This document shows, piece by piece, positions 35,325 to 45,825 of a stretch of 56,522 nucleotides of DNA. Position 1 is the stretch's first letter. The number at the start of each line of letters is the position of its first letter. Origin of the DNA: an uncultured Saprospiraceae bacterium (GTDB taxonomy: Bacteria; Bacteroidota; Bacteroidia; Chitinophagales; Saprospiraceae); the NCBI GenBank assembly GCA_937929945.1, contig CALFUK010000036.1, forward strand, positions 1 through 56,522, in the 5' to 3' direction. A program made the translations under genes and the position numbers. A model generated the notes under the pieces. The model saw only the letters and a list, made by a program, of their open reading frames with translations, was not told the DNA's origin and did no database searches.

Positions 35325-37946
35325 TTAAATAGTATCTCGAGTCGCACCTGAAGTGTCAATGGGTAATTCTTCCATCTCCTCATCGAACTCTTCCTCAAAT
35401 TCTTCATCAAACTCACCTCCAAATTCATCGCTCTGGCTGGCTTGTTCAATACGCTGCTGCTGCTCTACCTCCACGTCCTCTTGCTTATATCTCTCACAAT
35501 CGATTAGGTCATAATATTCTGATGGTGGAGTGACAAAATTGAGATCAGGATTATAATCCAACTCTTCATCAGCCTCTACACGCCTCATGAACTCCTTAAA
35601 GATCGGCCTCGCCATGATGAATCCCTGCCCATCATCTAAAGTGTAGAAACGCACCCATTTCTCATCGCCACCAACCCATGTACCCACGACCATAGTCGGT
35701 GTGATCCCCATGAACCATGCATCAGCGTAGTCATTCGTGGTCCCAGTCTTGCCTCCATTCTCCGTCTTCATTCCCATGCCAAATCGGCCTCCCGTATTAT
35801 TCTTTAGCATGTCGACCATGACTGCATTGTACACCGGATTCAAGGCACGTTTCTGCTGCGGGGTAGATTTATAGATCACCTTACCATTTTTATCTTCTAT
35901 GTAGTCCACGAATACAGGCTGCGTGTAGACTCCATTATTCGCAAAGGTGGTGTAGGCTCCTGTCATTTCTAATACGGTGAGATCTACTGAGCCCAGGCAG
36001 AGTGACGGTATCGAGGGCACCAAGAGTCTTCCTCCTGGATGTTTCTCATATTTATCTATCCCTACATTATGAAGCAGATCTCTGATCACCTCTACACTCC
36101 CCATCTCTTTGACCAGTCGGATGCTGATGGAATTTTTAGAATACAGCAGCCCCTGATATAAGTTATACTTATTACCAGTGAATTCGCCATTGGCATTCGC
36201 GGGTGACCACTCCTCATCGACATACAGTCCGACATCACCAGGAGCAATCGTGTATTGGATGTCATCAAATTCTTGGCAGGGAGAAATACCTTGCATCGCT
36301 ATGGCCGTGGAATAGACAAATGGTTTGATCGTGGAGCCAACCTGACGTCTGGATGTCACATGGTCAAATTTGAAATAACGATGATCTGTCCCGCCTACCC
36401 ATGCTTTGATATAGCCCGTCTTTGGATCAGCGACCAGCATACCCGCCTGAAGATGGCGCAAGTGGTAGCGCACGGAGTCCAGTGGACTCATGGACTTTGT
36501 GACCTCATCTTCCTTGTAGTCGAAGACTGTCAGCTCTTGCTCTTTATTAAACTCCACTTCGTACAGCTCTTGAAACTCTTTCCAGGCAGACTTGATGTCA
36601 GTCCAGATAGCTTCAGAAGTTATTTTACGATAAGCTGACTTCAGCTCGGGATTCTCGAATTTATCGATTCCACGCTCATAGTTTCTAGCTTTGAAAAGGA
36701 TTCTAAGAGCAGGCTCTGTCAGCTGAAAGCCATCATAATCATTCGCCACTTGATCAATCAATGTGCCAAACACTTTTTGAAATAAAGCGATGTAGCGATC
36801 GCTATAATATACCCGACGCATGACGGACTCATGTCGCTGCACGATCTGGGCGGAGTCCGCTTCGTAGGTCATGGGATCCATGCCTTTCCACACTTTCCAG
36901 TATCGATCTTGTATCCAGTCCATGTGGACCTTCACAGCCTGCTCAGCGTGCTCTTGGATGGCCAAATCTATGGTGGAGTGTATCTTGAGCCCATCCGTAT
37001 AGATGTTGTATTTGCCACCTTCTGGTTTATGGTATCGCTCTTGCTCCAGTAGGTCCTGCAGCCACTTAGTGAGTTCGCTCCTGAAATAAGGTGCTGGTCC
37101 TTCACTCTGATTAGATCGCTTAAAATGGCTGAGGTCAATGGGCTTCACAGCCAGAGAGTCGAAAGCCGTCTTATCGATGTGCTTCTTGCGGCGCATTTGA
37201 TTGAGCACCACATTACGCCTCTCGATGGTTCTGTCCATGAATCTGACTGGATTATATCTCGAAGGATTCTGAAGCATCCCTACGAGGGTAGCCGCCTCTG
37301 GAATGGTCAGGTCTTTCTGATCCTTATCAAAGTAAATTTCCGATGCCGCCTGAATCCCATGAGCCCCATTAATGAATTCAAACTTATTCAGATACATCGA
37401 TAGTATCTCCTCTTTTGTAAATGACTTCTCCAGTTTGACAGCGGTAATCCATTCTTTCAGCTTGATGTTAAGCAGAGCCTTTATTCGTGACAAGCTAGAC
37501 TTCCCGCGAAGGCTTTCCCGGCTGTAGAGCAGCTTCGCCAATTGCTGAGATATGGTACTGCCTCCGCCAGAGCTTTCTTGCCTGAGCAATATCGTCTTGA
37601 ATGCAACTCTAAAAAGCGCTTGGACATCTACACCCGCATGACTGTAAAATCGAGCGTCTTCGATGGAGAGCAAGGCATTTAGTAAATTAGGCGAGATGTC
37701 TTGGTAGTCAGTCTGTTCTCTGTTTTCAATGTAATATTTTCCGACTTGATCACCATGACGATCTAAAATCAATGAGGCCAGATCATACTTAGGATTCTCT
37801 AAGTCTTCGAAGGTAGGAAGATCAGATTTAGAAGCAGAGAGTAAGAGTAGCGCCACCGATATCATAGCAATGAACATTCCCAACCATAATAATATGGTCA
37901 GCATACGCAGTAGCCAATATTTCTTTTCCCAGTTGATTATAGCCAA
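35325..37946 (-). CDS. Penicillin-binding protein 1A (bifunctional transglycosylase/transpeptidase)
   Basis: 873 residues. A membrane helix lies near residues 14-35. The glycosyltransferase domain follows (about 60-240), with SIEDARFYSHAGVD and SSGGGSTISQQLAKLL blocks. The transpeptidase domain has SxxK as GSTIKPF (Ser538), SxN as SKNS and KTG as GGKTGTTNDYADAWFMG. It polymerises and cross-links peptidoglycan in the periplasm. The C-terminal tail is very acidic (EFGGEFDEEFEEEFDEEMEE-like, about 845-865). The start codon is a TTG with an in-frame stop 12 codons upstream; an ATG at residue 16 (37901) would cut the short cytoplasmic tail, so the start is uncertain. Confidence 0.93.
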   Translation of the reverse strand: MAIINWEKKYWLLRMLTILLWLGMFIAMISVALLLLSASKSDLPTFEDLENPKYDLASLILDRHGDQVGKYYIENREQTDYQDISPNLLNALLSIEDARFYSHAGVDVQALFRVAFKTILLRQESSGGGSTISQQLAKLLYSRESLRGKSSLSRIKALLNIKLKEWITAVKLEKSFTKEEILSMYLNKFEFINGAHGIQAASEIYFDKDQKDLTIPEAATLVGMLQNPSRYNPVRFMDRTIERRNVVLNQMRRKKHIDKTAFDSLAVKPIDLSHFKRSNQSEGPAPYFRSELTKWLQDLLEQERYHKPEGGKYNIYTDGLKIHSTIDLAIQEHAEQAVKVHMDWIQDRYWKVWKGMDPMTYEADSAQIVQRHESVMRRVYYSDRYIALFQKVFGTLIDQVANDYDGFQLTEPALRILFKARNYERGIDKFENPELKSAYRKITSEAIWTDIKSAWKEFQELYEVEFNKEQELTVFDYKEDEVTKSMSPLDSVRYHLRHLQAGMLVADPKTGYIKAWVGGTDHRYFKFDHVTSRRQVGSTIKPFVYSTAIAMQGISPCQEFDDIQYTIAPGDVGLYVDEEWSPANANGEFTGNKYNLYQGLLYSKNSISIRLVKEMGSVEVIRDLLHNVGIDKYEKHPGGRLLVPSIPSLCLGSVDLTVLEMTGAYTTFANNGVYTQPVFVDYIEDKNGKVIYKSTPQQKRALNPVYNAVMVDMLKNNTGGRFGMGMKTENGGKTGTTNDYADAWFMGITPTMVVGTWVGGDEKWVRFYTLDDGQGFIMARPIFKEFMRRVEADEELDYNPDLNFVTPPSEYYDLIDCERYKQEDVEVEQQQRIEQASQSDEFGGEFDEEFEEEFDEEMEELPIDTSGATRDTI

Positions 37947-38200
37947 TGGCAGAATATTAAGCCCGAAAAATACTATTTTTTAAGACAGTACCCACGTACT
38001 TGATCCGTAATCATGGCTTTCTTCTACAGCGAGGACTTCATCATATGTATATCTGCTTCCTTCTTTGATTAAACTGACTGAATATCAAGCTGATATGGAC
38101 CGAAACACTTCTGATTTGATGACATCGATATTTCTACCAATCGCATGGAGACCCCATAACATAGACAGGAGGCATAACTGGATAGATGAGGTGTACACAC
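37947..38200. other. Intergenic region upstream of PBP1A
   Basis: I see no gene or clear promoter box in this stretch. The end of the neighbouring DUF11 gene's transcript falls at its right edge. Confidence 0.5.
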
Positions 38201-38230
38201 AAAAAAGCCTGCCGTAGGAGCGGCAGGCTT
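38201..38230 (-). terminator. Rho-independent terminator of the DUF11-repeat gene
   Basis: On the minus strand AAGCCTGCCG, a CTCCTA loop and CGGCAGGCTT form a perfect 10-bp stem followed by a T run (six T overlapping the stem end). It lies 36 bp past the stop at 38266. Confidence 0.93.
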
Positions 38231-38265
38231 AAGAGATTTTAAGAACTTATATTATGAGAGGCTTA

Positions 38266-41200
38266 TCAGTTTCCAATGTCAGAACAAGGCGCAATAGAAG
38301 CTTCAAAGACAGATCCTTGAATAACTTCAAACCCTGCTTGCATTTCTACAAACTGTCCCCCTGTGAAAAACGTAGCTGAAGATGGCATATTAACCGTCCC
38401 CTTAGATAATAGGCCAATATTAGCATCATGTAATAATGGCGGCACTGGATTCATATCAAGCTGTAGCATATCTAAACAACAGAAATAAGCGCCTAACTCT
38501 ACACCAATCCGATCGACATCTCCGCAGATACATGGATCATTGGCGAGTAGATCTTCTACATCAAATATTGTAGTGCCATTACCAACGAAGTCATTGAGGT
38601 CCAGCACATTAGGATCGTAGACGATCGGGTGAATGGTGAACCATCCAGGTACATCTACGATAAATGTAGATGTAGGACCGACTGTCACAATACCATAATC
38701 CACACCTTCCGTAACGATGTATTCCAGGACATAACCAGGCGGAACGACAGCTGTACCATTAGGCACACCCATCAATGTGACGGTACTACCCATCATATCC
38801 AGGCATCCATCGCTGGTCGCAGGATATACCATTCGTCCAGCCTCAGCAGTGGCATCACAATAACATACATCGACTTGCTCAGGATCTTCATCATCACCTC
38901 CATCTGTCTCTGTGAGGTCATTATCATCAGCAAAGTCATCTGGCTGTGAGTTATTACCTGGCGTACTATCCACATCATCATTGTCATCCAAAGAGATCTC
39001 AGCATTATTAGTGATACTGGTACCTGTGAATGCAGGATCTATGGTCAACACAATGTCTATCGTGGTCGTCATTCCAGGTAAGAGCTGCATAATCACATTA
39101 TTAGTGACTGGCCCTGTAGCTGGACCTACCCAACCATTATTATCATTGGTACTGCGTGTCATCCCTGCTGGGATATAGTCAGTCACCTGAAAGAAATTAG
39201 CTGTGATGGTACCTTGGTTCTGTATGGTAATGGTATATGTCACATCATCACCAGGCAGGTATGGTCCTGCAGAGCTCTCCTGCTTGATCAGTGCTAAGTC
39301 ATAGAACTGTGCTACATTGATCTGTGCCGGATCTTCATCGTCTCCGCCATCCATCTCATCTAAGTCATTGTCATCAGAAAAATCGTTTGGTTGAGAGTTG
39401 TCGTTAGGCGTACTGTCAGAATCATTTCCACTGTCATCTGAAATCTGAGCATTATTGACCAAGGTCGCACCAGTAAAATTGGCGTCAATGGTCAATACGA
39501 TATTCAGTTCTTCACAGGTCATCGGAGCAATATCACTAATCATATTAGTCACTGGTCCTGCAGGCATGCCTGACCAATTATTATTATCCGCCGTACTTAA
39601 AGTCATCCCCATAGGAATATCATCAGTCACTTCCACAGCACCTGAGGTAAGTGTACCTTGATTACATACAGTAATCTTATATGTCACGTCGTCACCTGGT
39701 GCATAGGGTCCACTACTTATTTCTTCCTTAATTAAGGCCAGATCATAAGTCTGCCCTACCTGGATCAGCTCTGGATCTTCGTCATCGCCACCATCTGCGG
39801 CATCTTCATTTAAAGCATCATTATCAGCTAAGTCATCTGGCTGAGAATTATCGCCTGGCGTACTGTCGACGTCATCCCCACTATCACTACTGATCTCTGC
39901 ATTATTGATTAAGCTGGTCCCCATAAATGTGGCATCAATCGTCAAGACAATGTCCAATGTCTCACAAGTCATAGGTGCGACCTGAGCTATGGTGTTTGTG
40001 ACAGGCCCAGCTGCTGGTCCTGACCAATTATTTCCATCTGCTCCGCTCAGCGTCATGCCAGCAGGAATATTATCAGTCACCGTCACCATACCTGAATTAA
40101 GTGTCCCTTGGTTACACACAGATATCTGATAAGTCACATCATCGCCAGGAGAGTAAGGTCCAGCCGACGTCTCTTCCTTGATCAATGCTAAATCATATCT
40201 CTGAGCGACCATGACTTCCTCCGGATCTTCATCATCACCGCCATCTGTCTCATCTAAGTCGTCGTTATCAGCAAAATCGTTTGGCTGAGAATTATCACCT
40301 GGAGTACTATCGACGTCATCTCCATTGTCACTACTGATCTCAGCATTATTGATTAAGCTGGTCCCCATAAATGTGGCATCAATTGTCAAAACAATGTCCA
40401 ATGTCTCACAAGTCATAGGTGCGACCTGGGCTATGGTGTTTGTCACAGGGCCAACTGCTGGTCCTGACCAGTTATTCGCATCAGCTCCACTCAGCGTCAT
40501 GCCAGCAGGAATGTTATCAGTCACCGTTACCATACCAGAATTAAGTGTCCCTTGGTTACACACAGATATCTGGTAGCTCACATCATCGCCAGGAGAATAA
40601 GGTCCAGAGGACGTCTCTTCTTTGATGAGTGCCAGGTCATAGCTCTGTATGATCGTGATCTGTTCGGGATCTTCATCGTCACCGCCATCTGCTGCATCTT
40701 CATCCAGCGCATTGTCATCCGTTAGGTCATCTGGTTGAGAATTATCATTGGGCGTACTGTCTGCGTCATCACCACTGTCCATGGAGATCTCGGCATTATT
40801 GATTAAGCTAGTCCCCATAAAGTCTGGGTCAATCGTTAGTACGATATCCACTGTACCACATGCATCAGGCAATATATTGCTGAGCATATTGGTCACTGGG
40901 CCATCAGGCATGCCTGACCAATTATTAGCATCTGCAGCACTAAGTGTCATACCTGCTGGAATGTTATCCGTGATCTCTACTGTTCCAGAAGGAAGTGTCC
41001 CTTGATTACACACTTGTATTTCAAAGGTGACATCATCACCAGCACTATAAGGGCCTGTAGAAGTCTCTATCTTAATCAAAGCCAAATCATAGGTCTGCAC
41101 GACTGCGATCTGCTCTAAATCATAGTCATCTACATCTGCTGAATTATCCGCCGAACCAGGTGCACTGGCCGCTTCGTCATTTATATCTCCGTTCGTGCTA

Positions 41201-42486
41201 ATCTCTGACACATCATCACTACTACCATCTTGGACTGAAATAGGACCATCTTCATCTGCAAAGGTGATCATCTCAGAACCAAAGGTAAACGTGTTATCGA
41301 CATCTGTAATTTCGGCATTATTCGTAAGTGTCATGCCAGTGAAGTTCTGATCAATCATCAGCATAATCGAAATCGTCGTGGAACTTCCTGCTGGAAGTGA
41401 TGCGATGCTTGCCACGGCAGTGCCTGCTGCTGCAGATGAAAATGCGCCCCCTCCGACGAGTGTCATACCCGTAGGAATATAGTCCGTGATTTCTATATCT
41501 GTAGCATCTAGCGTCCCTTGATTAAATACCTCTATGTCAAATGTCACTACATCACCGGGTTCAAATGGAGGCGTACTGCTCAATGTTTTTTCTATCGCTA
41601 AGTCAAATTCTTCGCACAGCGATGCAATCAGAAAATGCTGCGATGGATCATCAGGCGCTTCACCGAGGGCTTGTGACTTAAATATCAGCTGAGTGATTGG
41701 AATGTCGACAACAAACCAGGCAGAACCCGCCTCATTATCACAGAGCTCAGGTGAATAAACTGTCTGTCGGACACCAGGCACTGCAGAATAACCACCTACG
41801 AGGGTACCTGTATTAGCATCCCACATTGGATCTGAGTAAGGATCGTCTACTGCATTACATCCGCGACTAAGACCTGTATCTGATACATCACCATCAAAGC
41901 TATTTCTATACCATCCAGCAATCACAGATGGTAGTACTGGATCACCGTTAGCATCCAGTGCGCAGACTTGGACTTGATCTTGCTCTACGTCAGCGATGAT
42001 AAAACCTAAGGCTCCTGGAGCAGTAGGTTCAGGCACGGCCTGGGTACCAAAATAAAGAGTCGTAACCACCGTATTCGTGATGGCTTGACCAGCTGCATTG
42101 GGAACACCAGCGACCTCGACTTCGATGTTATCCGCAGTAGCGACTGACCCACCAAATACGGATTCGAACTCAGGCGCATCAGATAGTCCAAAAGACCCAT
42201 CACCTGCTGGAGCTCCTGGGATATTGGTATCTCCGGGGGCTACGTCACCTGTGATAGCTATTTCAAAACCTGGCTGACCTGCGCAGTTAGCAGAGAATGT
42301 ACCGATACCTGTGTTAGGCCCGACAGCTGTTTCGATGATATTTGCAAATTCTGCTTGGGCATAAGACTTGCTACTGGGTAACAGCATAATGCTCAAACAA
42401 AACACAAAACTTAAAAATGTAGGAATGAATCGGCGGATATTCCGTGAATGAGGAATATGCCGGGGAACGTTGGGTAGGCATTTCAT
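38266..42486 (-). CDS. DUF11-repeat surface protein with C-terminal coathanger-type domain
   Basis: 1406 residues from the ATG at 42486; a longer frame to 42552 lacks a good N-terminus. The signal peptide has a hydrophobic core at about 24-37 and ends SKSYAQAEF. The N-terminal ~290 residues are unique. Six DUF11-type repeats follow, starting near 293, 468, 616, 764, 914 and 1066. Each opens with YDLALIKEE or similar, then GDDVTY, NQGT, DNIPAGMTLS and NNAEIS, and ends in an Asp-rich stretch. About 1215-1340 is a module (GYVLEYIVT, WFTIHPIVYDP) seen in large Saprospiria proteins. The last ~60 residues (GGQFVEMQAGFEVIQGSVFE) resemble the 3-coathanger stack domain. No canonical type A or B T9SS signal is seen, so the export route past the inner membrane is unclear. 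Probable surface adhesin. Confidence 0.82.
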   Translation of the reverse strand: MKCLPNVPRHIPHSRNIRRFIPTFLSFVFCLSIMLLPSSKSYAQAEFANIIETAVGPNTGIGTFSANCAGQPGFEIAITGDVAPGDTNIPGAPAGDGSFGLSDAPEFESVFGGSVATADNIEVEVAGVPNAAGQAITNTVVTTLYFGTQAVPEPTAPGALGFIIADVEQDQVQVCALDANGDPVLPSVIAGWYRNSFDGDVSDTGLSRGCNAVDDPYSDPMWDANTGTLVGGYSAVPGVRQTVYSPELCDNEAGSAWFVVDIPITQLIFKSQALGEAPDDPSQHFLIASLCEEFDLAIEKTLSSTPPFEPGDVVTFDIEVFNQGTLDATDIEITDYIPTGMTLVGGGAFSSAAAGTAVASIASLPAGSSTTISIMLMIDQNFTGMTLTNNAEITDVDNTFTFGSEMITFADEDGPISVQDGSSDDVSEISTNGDINDEAASAPGSADNSADVDDYDLEQIAVVQTYDLALIKIETSTGPYSAGDDVTFEIQVCNQGTLPSGTVEITDNIPAGMTLSAADANNWSGMPDGPVTNMLSNILPDACGTVDIVLTIDPDFMGTSLINNAEISMDSGDDADSTPNDNSQPDDLTDDNALDEDAADGGDDEDPEQITIIQSYDLALIKEETSSGPYSPGDDVSYQISVCNQGTLNSGMVTVTDNIPAGMTLSGADANNWSGPAVGPVTNTIAQVAPMTCETLDIVLTIDATFMGTSLINNAEISSDNGDDVDSTPGDNSQPNDFADNDDLDETDGGDDEDPEEVMVAQRYDLALIKEETSAGPYSPGDDVTYQISVCNQGTLNSGMVTVTDNIPAGMTLSGADGNNWSGPAAGPVTNTIAQVAPMTCETLDIVLTIDATFMGTSLINNAEISSDSGDDVDSTPGDNSQPDDLADNDALNEDAADGGDDEDPELIQVGQTYDLALIKEEISSGPYAPGDDVTYKITVCNQGTLTSGAVEVTDDIPMGMTLSTADNNNWSGMPAGPVTNMISDIAPMTCEELNIVLTIDANFTGATLVNNAQISDDSGNDSDSTPNDNSQPNDFSDDNDLDEMDGGDDEDPAQINVAQFYDLALIKQESSAGPYLPGDDVTYTITIQNQGTITANFFQVTDYIPAGMTRSTNDNNGWVGPATGPVTNNVIMQLLPGMTTTIDIVLTIDPAFTGTSITNNAEISLDDNDDVDSTPGNNSQPDDFADDNDLTETDGGDDEDPEQVDVCYCDATAEAGRMVYPATSDGCLDMMGSTVTLMGVPNGTAVVPPGYVLEYIVTEGVDYGIVTVGPTSTFIVDVPGWFTIHPIVYDPNVLDLNDFVGNGTTIFDVEDLLANDPCICGDVDRIGVELGAYFCCLDMLQLDMNPVPPLLHDANIGLLSKGTVNMPSSATFFTGGQFVEMQAGFEVIQGSVFEASIAPCSDIGN
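39755..40642. repeat. Near-identical DNA repeats inside the DUF11 gene
   Basis: Two adjacent 444-bp units (about 39755-40198 and 40199-40642) keep very high identity at the DNA level, including silent positions. For example ATAAATGTGGCATCAAT and ATGTCTCACAAGTCATAGGT recur 444 bp apart. A third, more diverged unit lies 450 bp further on. This points to recent duplication or gene conversion of one DUF11 domain. Confidence 0.85.
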
Positions 42487-42539
42487 ATTAAAGATGTAAA
42501 TGTGAATTAATGAATTTGATTTTTTAAAATACATAAAAC

Positions 42540-42565
42540 ATAAGGGAGACATACGTCTCTCTTAT
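42540..42565 (-). other. Hairpin in the leader of the DUF11 gene
   Basis: ATAAGGGAGAC, an ATAC loop and GTCTCTCTTAT form an 11-bp stem with one G-U pair, 54-79 bp upstream of the DUF11 gene start. On the minus strand it is followed by a T-rich stretch (GTTTTATGTATTTT). It could be a weak terminator of the upstream guaB transcript or a leader structure. Confidence 0.6.
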
Positions 42566-42809
42566 AAAAGATAAATTCAGATGTATTTCAATAATTGTTA
42601 GGGGTTATGGGGTCTATAACCTAATTCAGCATTGTAAAGGAAGAGGGAAAATCAAACTACACACATAAAAATTAACGCTCACCTCTTTTAAGGTAAAGTA
42701 AATGTATATGATTTAATTAATAAAGCAGTTCAAATTTATGTTAAATAGCTCCTCTGTCGAGAGACTTTAACATTTAAAAGGCTGATTCATAATACTTTAC
42801 CGAGATAAT

Positions 42810-44294
42810 CTACCCTCTCATAGAGTAATTAGGGGACTCTTTGGTGATGGTAATGTTATGAGGGTGACTCTCATTTATCCCAGAATTAGTGATTTTTACC
42901 ATTCGCGCGGCTTTCATATCTTCTACCGTGGCCGCACCACAGTAGCCCATGCTGGCTCTCAATCCACCAAGATATTGCACCATCACCTCAGCAACGGTCC
43001 CTTTATAGGGGACACGACCCTCGATACCCTCTGGCACTAATTTTTTAATATCATCCTCAACATCTTGGAAATACCTGTCTTTGGACCCCCTGGCCATAGC
43101 GCCCAGCGACCCCATACCCCTGTATACTTTAAACTTACGTCCTTGGAATATGATCGTCTCCCCTGGTGCCTCTTCGGTCCCTGCGAATAAGGAGCCAGCC
43201 ATAATGGTATTGGCCCCAGCCGCTAGTGCCTTCGCTATATCTCCTGTGTACTTGATCCCACCATCAGCGATGATCGGAACGCCAGTCCCTTTGAGTGCTT
43301 GGCTGGCATGATAGATAGCAGATAACTGTGGTACTCCGACACCAGCCACGATCCGCGTCGTGCATATACTTCCAGGACCTACACCCACCTTGACACCATC
43401 CACACCTGCTTTGACCAAGGCTGAGGCCCCTTCTGCGGTAGCTACATTTCCACCTACGATCTGCAGAGAAGGATACTTCCGCCTGATTTCTGCGATTGTG
43501 TCTAAGACGCCTTTAGAGTGACCGTGAGCTGTATCGACGCAGATCAGATCTACTTCTTTCTTTACCAATGCATCAATCCGATCATAGGTGTCTGAGCTCA
43601 CTCCGACTGCTGCCCCCACTCTGAGTCTACCATGCTTATCTTTAGCTGAGTTAGGATAGTTTTGCTCCTTTAGGATATCCTTATACGTGATCAGACCGAC
43701 CAGTTTATTGTCAGTATCGGTGACAGGTAGTTTTTCGATTTTGAATTCTTGTAGTGTTCTTCGTGCTTGATCTAAGGTTGTCCCTAAGGGTGCCGTGATT
43801 AGATTCTCCCGAGTCATGATGGACTCTACGGGTTTGGTCGCATCATTTTCAAATCTGAGATCGCGATTCGTCAAGATACCGATGAGCCGATTGTTTTCAT
43901 CAGTCACAGGTATACCGCCGATTTTATATTTAGCCATCAGGTCCAATGCATCACCAACTAACGCTCCTGATTGCAAGGTCACTGGATCGATGATCATCCC
44001 ACTCTCAGATCGCTTTACATTTCTGACTTGTTCGGCCTGCTCGTCGACTGACATATTCTTATGAATGATCCCTATACCTCCCTGTCTGGCCATTGCAATG
44101 GCGAGCTCGTACTCGGTCACCGTATCCATAGCTGCTGCTACGATGGGTGCATTAATGGTGATGTCTCTGGTGAGTCGTGTCTTGATCTCGACCTCTCTCG
44201 GAAGTACCTCAGAGTAGGTAGGTACTAGTAATACATCTTCAAATGTGAGTGCTTCGTGTATATTGGATAAAACTGGCTGTTGTGGTGATTCCAT
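42810..44294 (-). CDS. guaB: IMP dehydrogenase
   Basis: 494 residues from the ATG at 44294; a TTG two codons further upstream is less likely. [20 protein letters not shown] is the standard N-terminus. Two CBS domains lie at about 95-205 ([21 protein letters not shown]). The catalytic loop is [18 protein letters not shown] with Cys311. The flap ([24 protein letters not shown]) is also present. The enzyme oxidises IMP to XMP with NAD, the committed step of guanine nucleotide synthesis. It is divergent from tadA. Confidence 0.96.
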   Translation of the reverse strand: MESPQQPVLSNIHEALTFEDVLLVPTYSEVLPREVEIKTRLTRDITINAPIVAAAMDTVTEYELAIAMARQGGIGIIHKNMSVDEQAEQVRNVKRSESGMIIDPVTLQSGALVGDALDLMAKYKIGGIPVTDENNRLIGILTNRDLRFENDATKPVESIMTRENLITAPLGTTLDQARRTLQEFKIEKLPVTDTDNKLVGLITYKDILKEQNYPNSAKDKHGRLRVGAAVGVSSDTYDRIDALVKKEVDLICVDTAHGHSKGVLDTIAEIRRKYPSLQIVGGNVATAEGASALVKAGVDGVKVGVGPGSICTTRIVAGVGVPQLSAIYHASQALKGTGVPIIADGGIKYTGDIAKALAAGANTIMAGSLFAGTEEAPGETIIFQGRKFKVYRGMGSLGAMARGSKDRYFQDVEDDIKKLVPEGIEGRVPYKGTVAEVMVQYLGGLRASMGYCGAATVEDMKAARMVKITNSGINESHPHNITITKESPNYSMRG

Positions 44295-44297
44295 GTG

Positions 44298-44305
44298 CAA
44301 AGATA
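44298..44305 (-). promoter_or_regulatory. -7 box (TATCTTTG) touching the guaB start
   Basis: The minus strand reads TATCTTTG, a perfect TAnnTTTG, only 3 bp before the guaB ATG. If it is used, transcription would begin at or next to the ATG and the mRNA would be leaderless. It could also be a chance match. Confidence 0.4.
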
Positions 44306-44393
44306 AATAAACTTAAAAATGTGAATGAGCAGAAAGCCATTTTTGTTCTAAATCATAAAAAATATCAGAACGATTTTTGATCTTCGCTAGGCT

Positions 44394-44834
44394 ATGGAGT
44401 TATATACAGATGAGTATTTTATGAAGAAAGCGATCAATCAAGCCGACATCGCTATTGAGTCTGGGGAAGTGCCAGTAGGGGCTATCATCGTATGCAATAA
44501 CCAAATCATAGCCAAGGCTTCTAATCAAACAGAGATGCTCAATGATGTGACTGCCCACGCCGAAATGATCGCTATCACTGCCGCCGCTAACTATCTGGGC
44601 AGCAAATACCTGCACAACTGTGAGCTGTATGTCACCTTAGAGCCCTGCCCTATGTGTGCTGGAGCACTCCGCTGGTCACAGATCGGCCGAGTCGTCTATG
44701 GAGCAGCTGATGATAAAAACGGGTTTATGAAGTACGGTAAGGAAATGCTGCATCCTAAAACCAAGACGGCATTCGGCTTACTACACGTGGAATGTGCCAC
44801 GATGATGAAAGAATTCTTCTCTAAAAAAAGATAA
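44394..44834 (+). CDS. tadA: tRNA-specific adenosine deaminase
   Basis: 146 residues. Zinc-site motifs: HAEMIAI (His55, Glu57) and PCPMCAGA (Cys85, Cys88). EVPVGAIIV near the N-terminus and GFMKYGKEMLHPKTK in the C-terminal half match the TadA group. It converts the wobble adenosine of tRNA-Arg(ACG) to inosine. Divergent from guaB, with about 100 bp between the starts; GATTTTTG at 44371-44378 is a one-mismatch -7 box for this gene. Confidence 0.93.
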   Translation: MELYTDEYFMKKAINQADIAIESGEVPVGAIIVCNNQIIAKASNQTEMLNDVTAHAEMIAITAAANYLGSKYLHNCELYVTLEPCPMCAGALRWSQIGRVVYGAADDKNGFMKYGKEMLHPKTKTAFGLLHVECATMMKEFFSKKR

Positions 44835-45169
44835 CTCTAGCCTGGTCCACAGCCTCGCAGGAACTGTCCCCGTTCGCTACATAATGTTAATACCTCATTC
44901 ACTCTTTATCGAATGCACATTTCAAGCTCTGTTCTGTTAAGAAATGAAATGTTAAGAGTTAAGAAAGCTGTTAAATCATGAGAGTGAGTTGATATACCGC
45001 ACTGTGTGAATCTATCTTACTATCATGCTACAGCGTGTTTTATGCTGATATGTAGCCTTTACATTAAATCCGGTGAAGTGGGAATGACACAAATATCTAA
45101 GAGACGTATCCAAAGAGATTGGACTTATTTATTTGATGATCGACATTTCGCTTTAAAATATGAAGAATC
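44835..45169. other. Intergenic region
   Basis: I see no gene, RNA or strong terminator. A weak 7-bp inverted repeat (ACATTTC...GAAATGT, about 44918-44961) is the only structure noticed. Confidence 0.5.
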
Positions 45170-45703
45170 ATGAAAAGCCTCAGAATCGTCCTCTTATTAT
45201 CAATCATCATCATAGCTCAGGCCTGCAGTAAGAAGCTCTATTTCTTTACGGAGCAGCTCCATGATGACTTTGGCTGGTCTAAGCAGGAACTCCAAGAAAT
45301 TCAATTCTATTTGTCGAGGGACATTGTCTTAGTGAGAGAGCTGAGTCGAGAAGAATCCAGAATCACCGATGGAAAGATCAAAATCTCTGGCGGCAGACAA
45401 GTTGAGGAACTACGATTCGAGAAGGACACACCAGGAGTGCTCCTATTCGTACCTGATGAAGATCGATTTGCCATCAGCTTTGAAGAAGGAAAACACCTGA
45501 TGTTTGGGCCGAATGAACAAACGGACGGTAGATTCGTGCTACTTGCAAAAAAATGGAAAAAACGCTCTGGTCAAGTGACCTATGGAAACAAGATCTATGA
45601 GACTCCGAGCCAAAGTGCCTATGCGGCCCTGCTCGTAGACGTGGACAACCTCAAGAAAACCAAGTATAAAGTCAAAAAGCCAAAGGGGCGCAAAGTGGAA
45701 TAA
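45170..45703 (+). CDS. Predicted lipoprotein of unknown function
   Basis: 177 residues. The N-terminus MKSLRIVLLLSIIIIAQACS has a charged start, a hydrophobic core and a lipobox with Cys19, so it should be processed by signal peptidase II and anchored in a membrane. The mature part opens KKLYFFTEQLHDDFGWSKQELQEIQFYLS and is mixed alpha/beta; the tail is strongly basic (KYKVKKPKGRKVE). I think similar lipoproteins occur in other Bacteroidota, but I know no function for them. It stands alone between tadA and the convergent pcm. Confidence 0.8.
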   Translation: MKSLRIVLLLSIIIIAQACSKKLYFFTEQLHDDFGWSKQELQEIQFYLSRDIVLVRELSREESRITDGKIKISGGRQVEELRFEKDTPGVLLFVPDEDRFAISFEEGKHLMFGPNEQTDGRFVLLAKKWKKRSGQVTYGNKIYETPSQSAYAALLVDVDNLKKTKYKVKKPKGRKVE

Positions 45704-45825
45704 TAAATTCCCCCAAGACTAAAATTGGAATAGATAAGAGCTTGAGTAAATGACAAAGCTTTGTTATTTCTGGCCGTGCATCAATACAAAAAAATGAAAC
45801 ATGCTTAAGATAGGCTCATAGGCAG

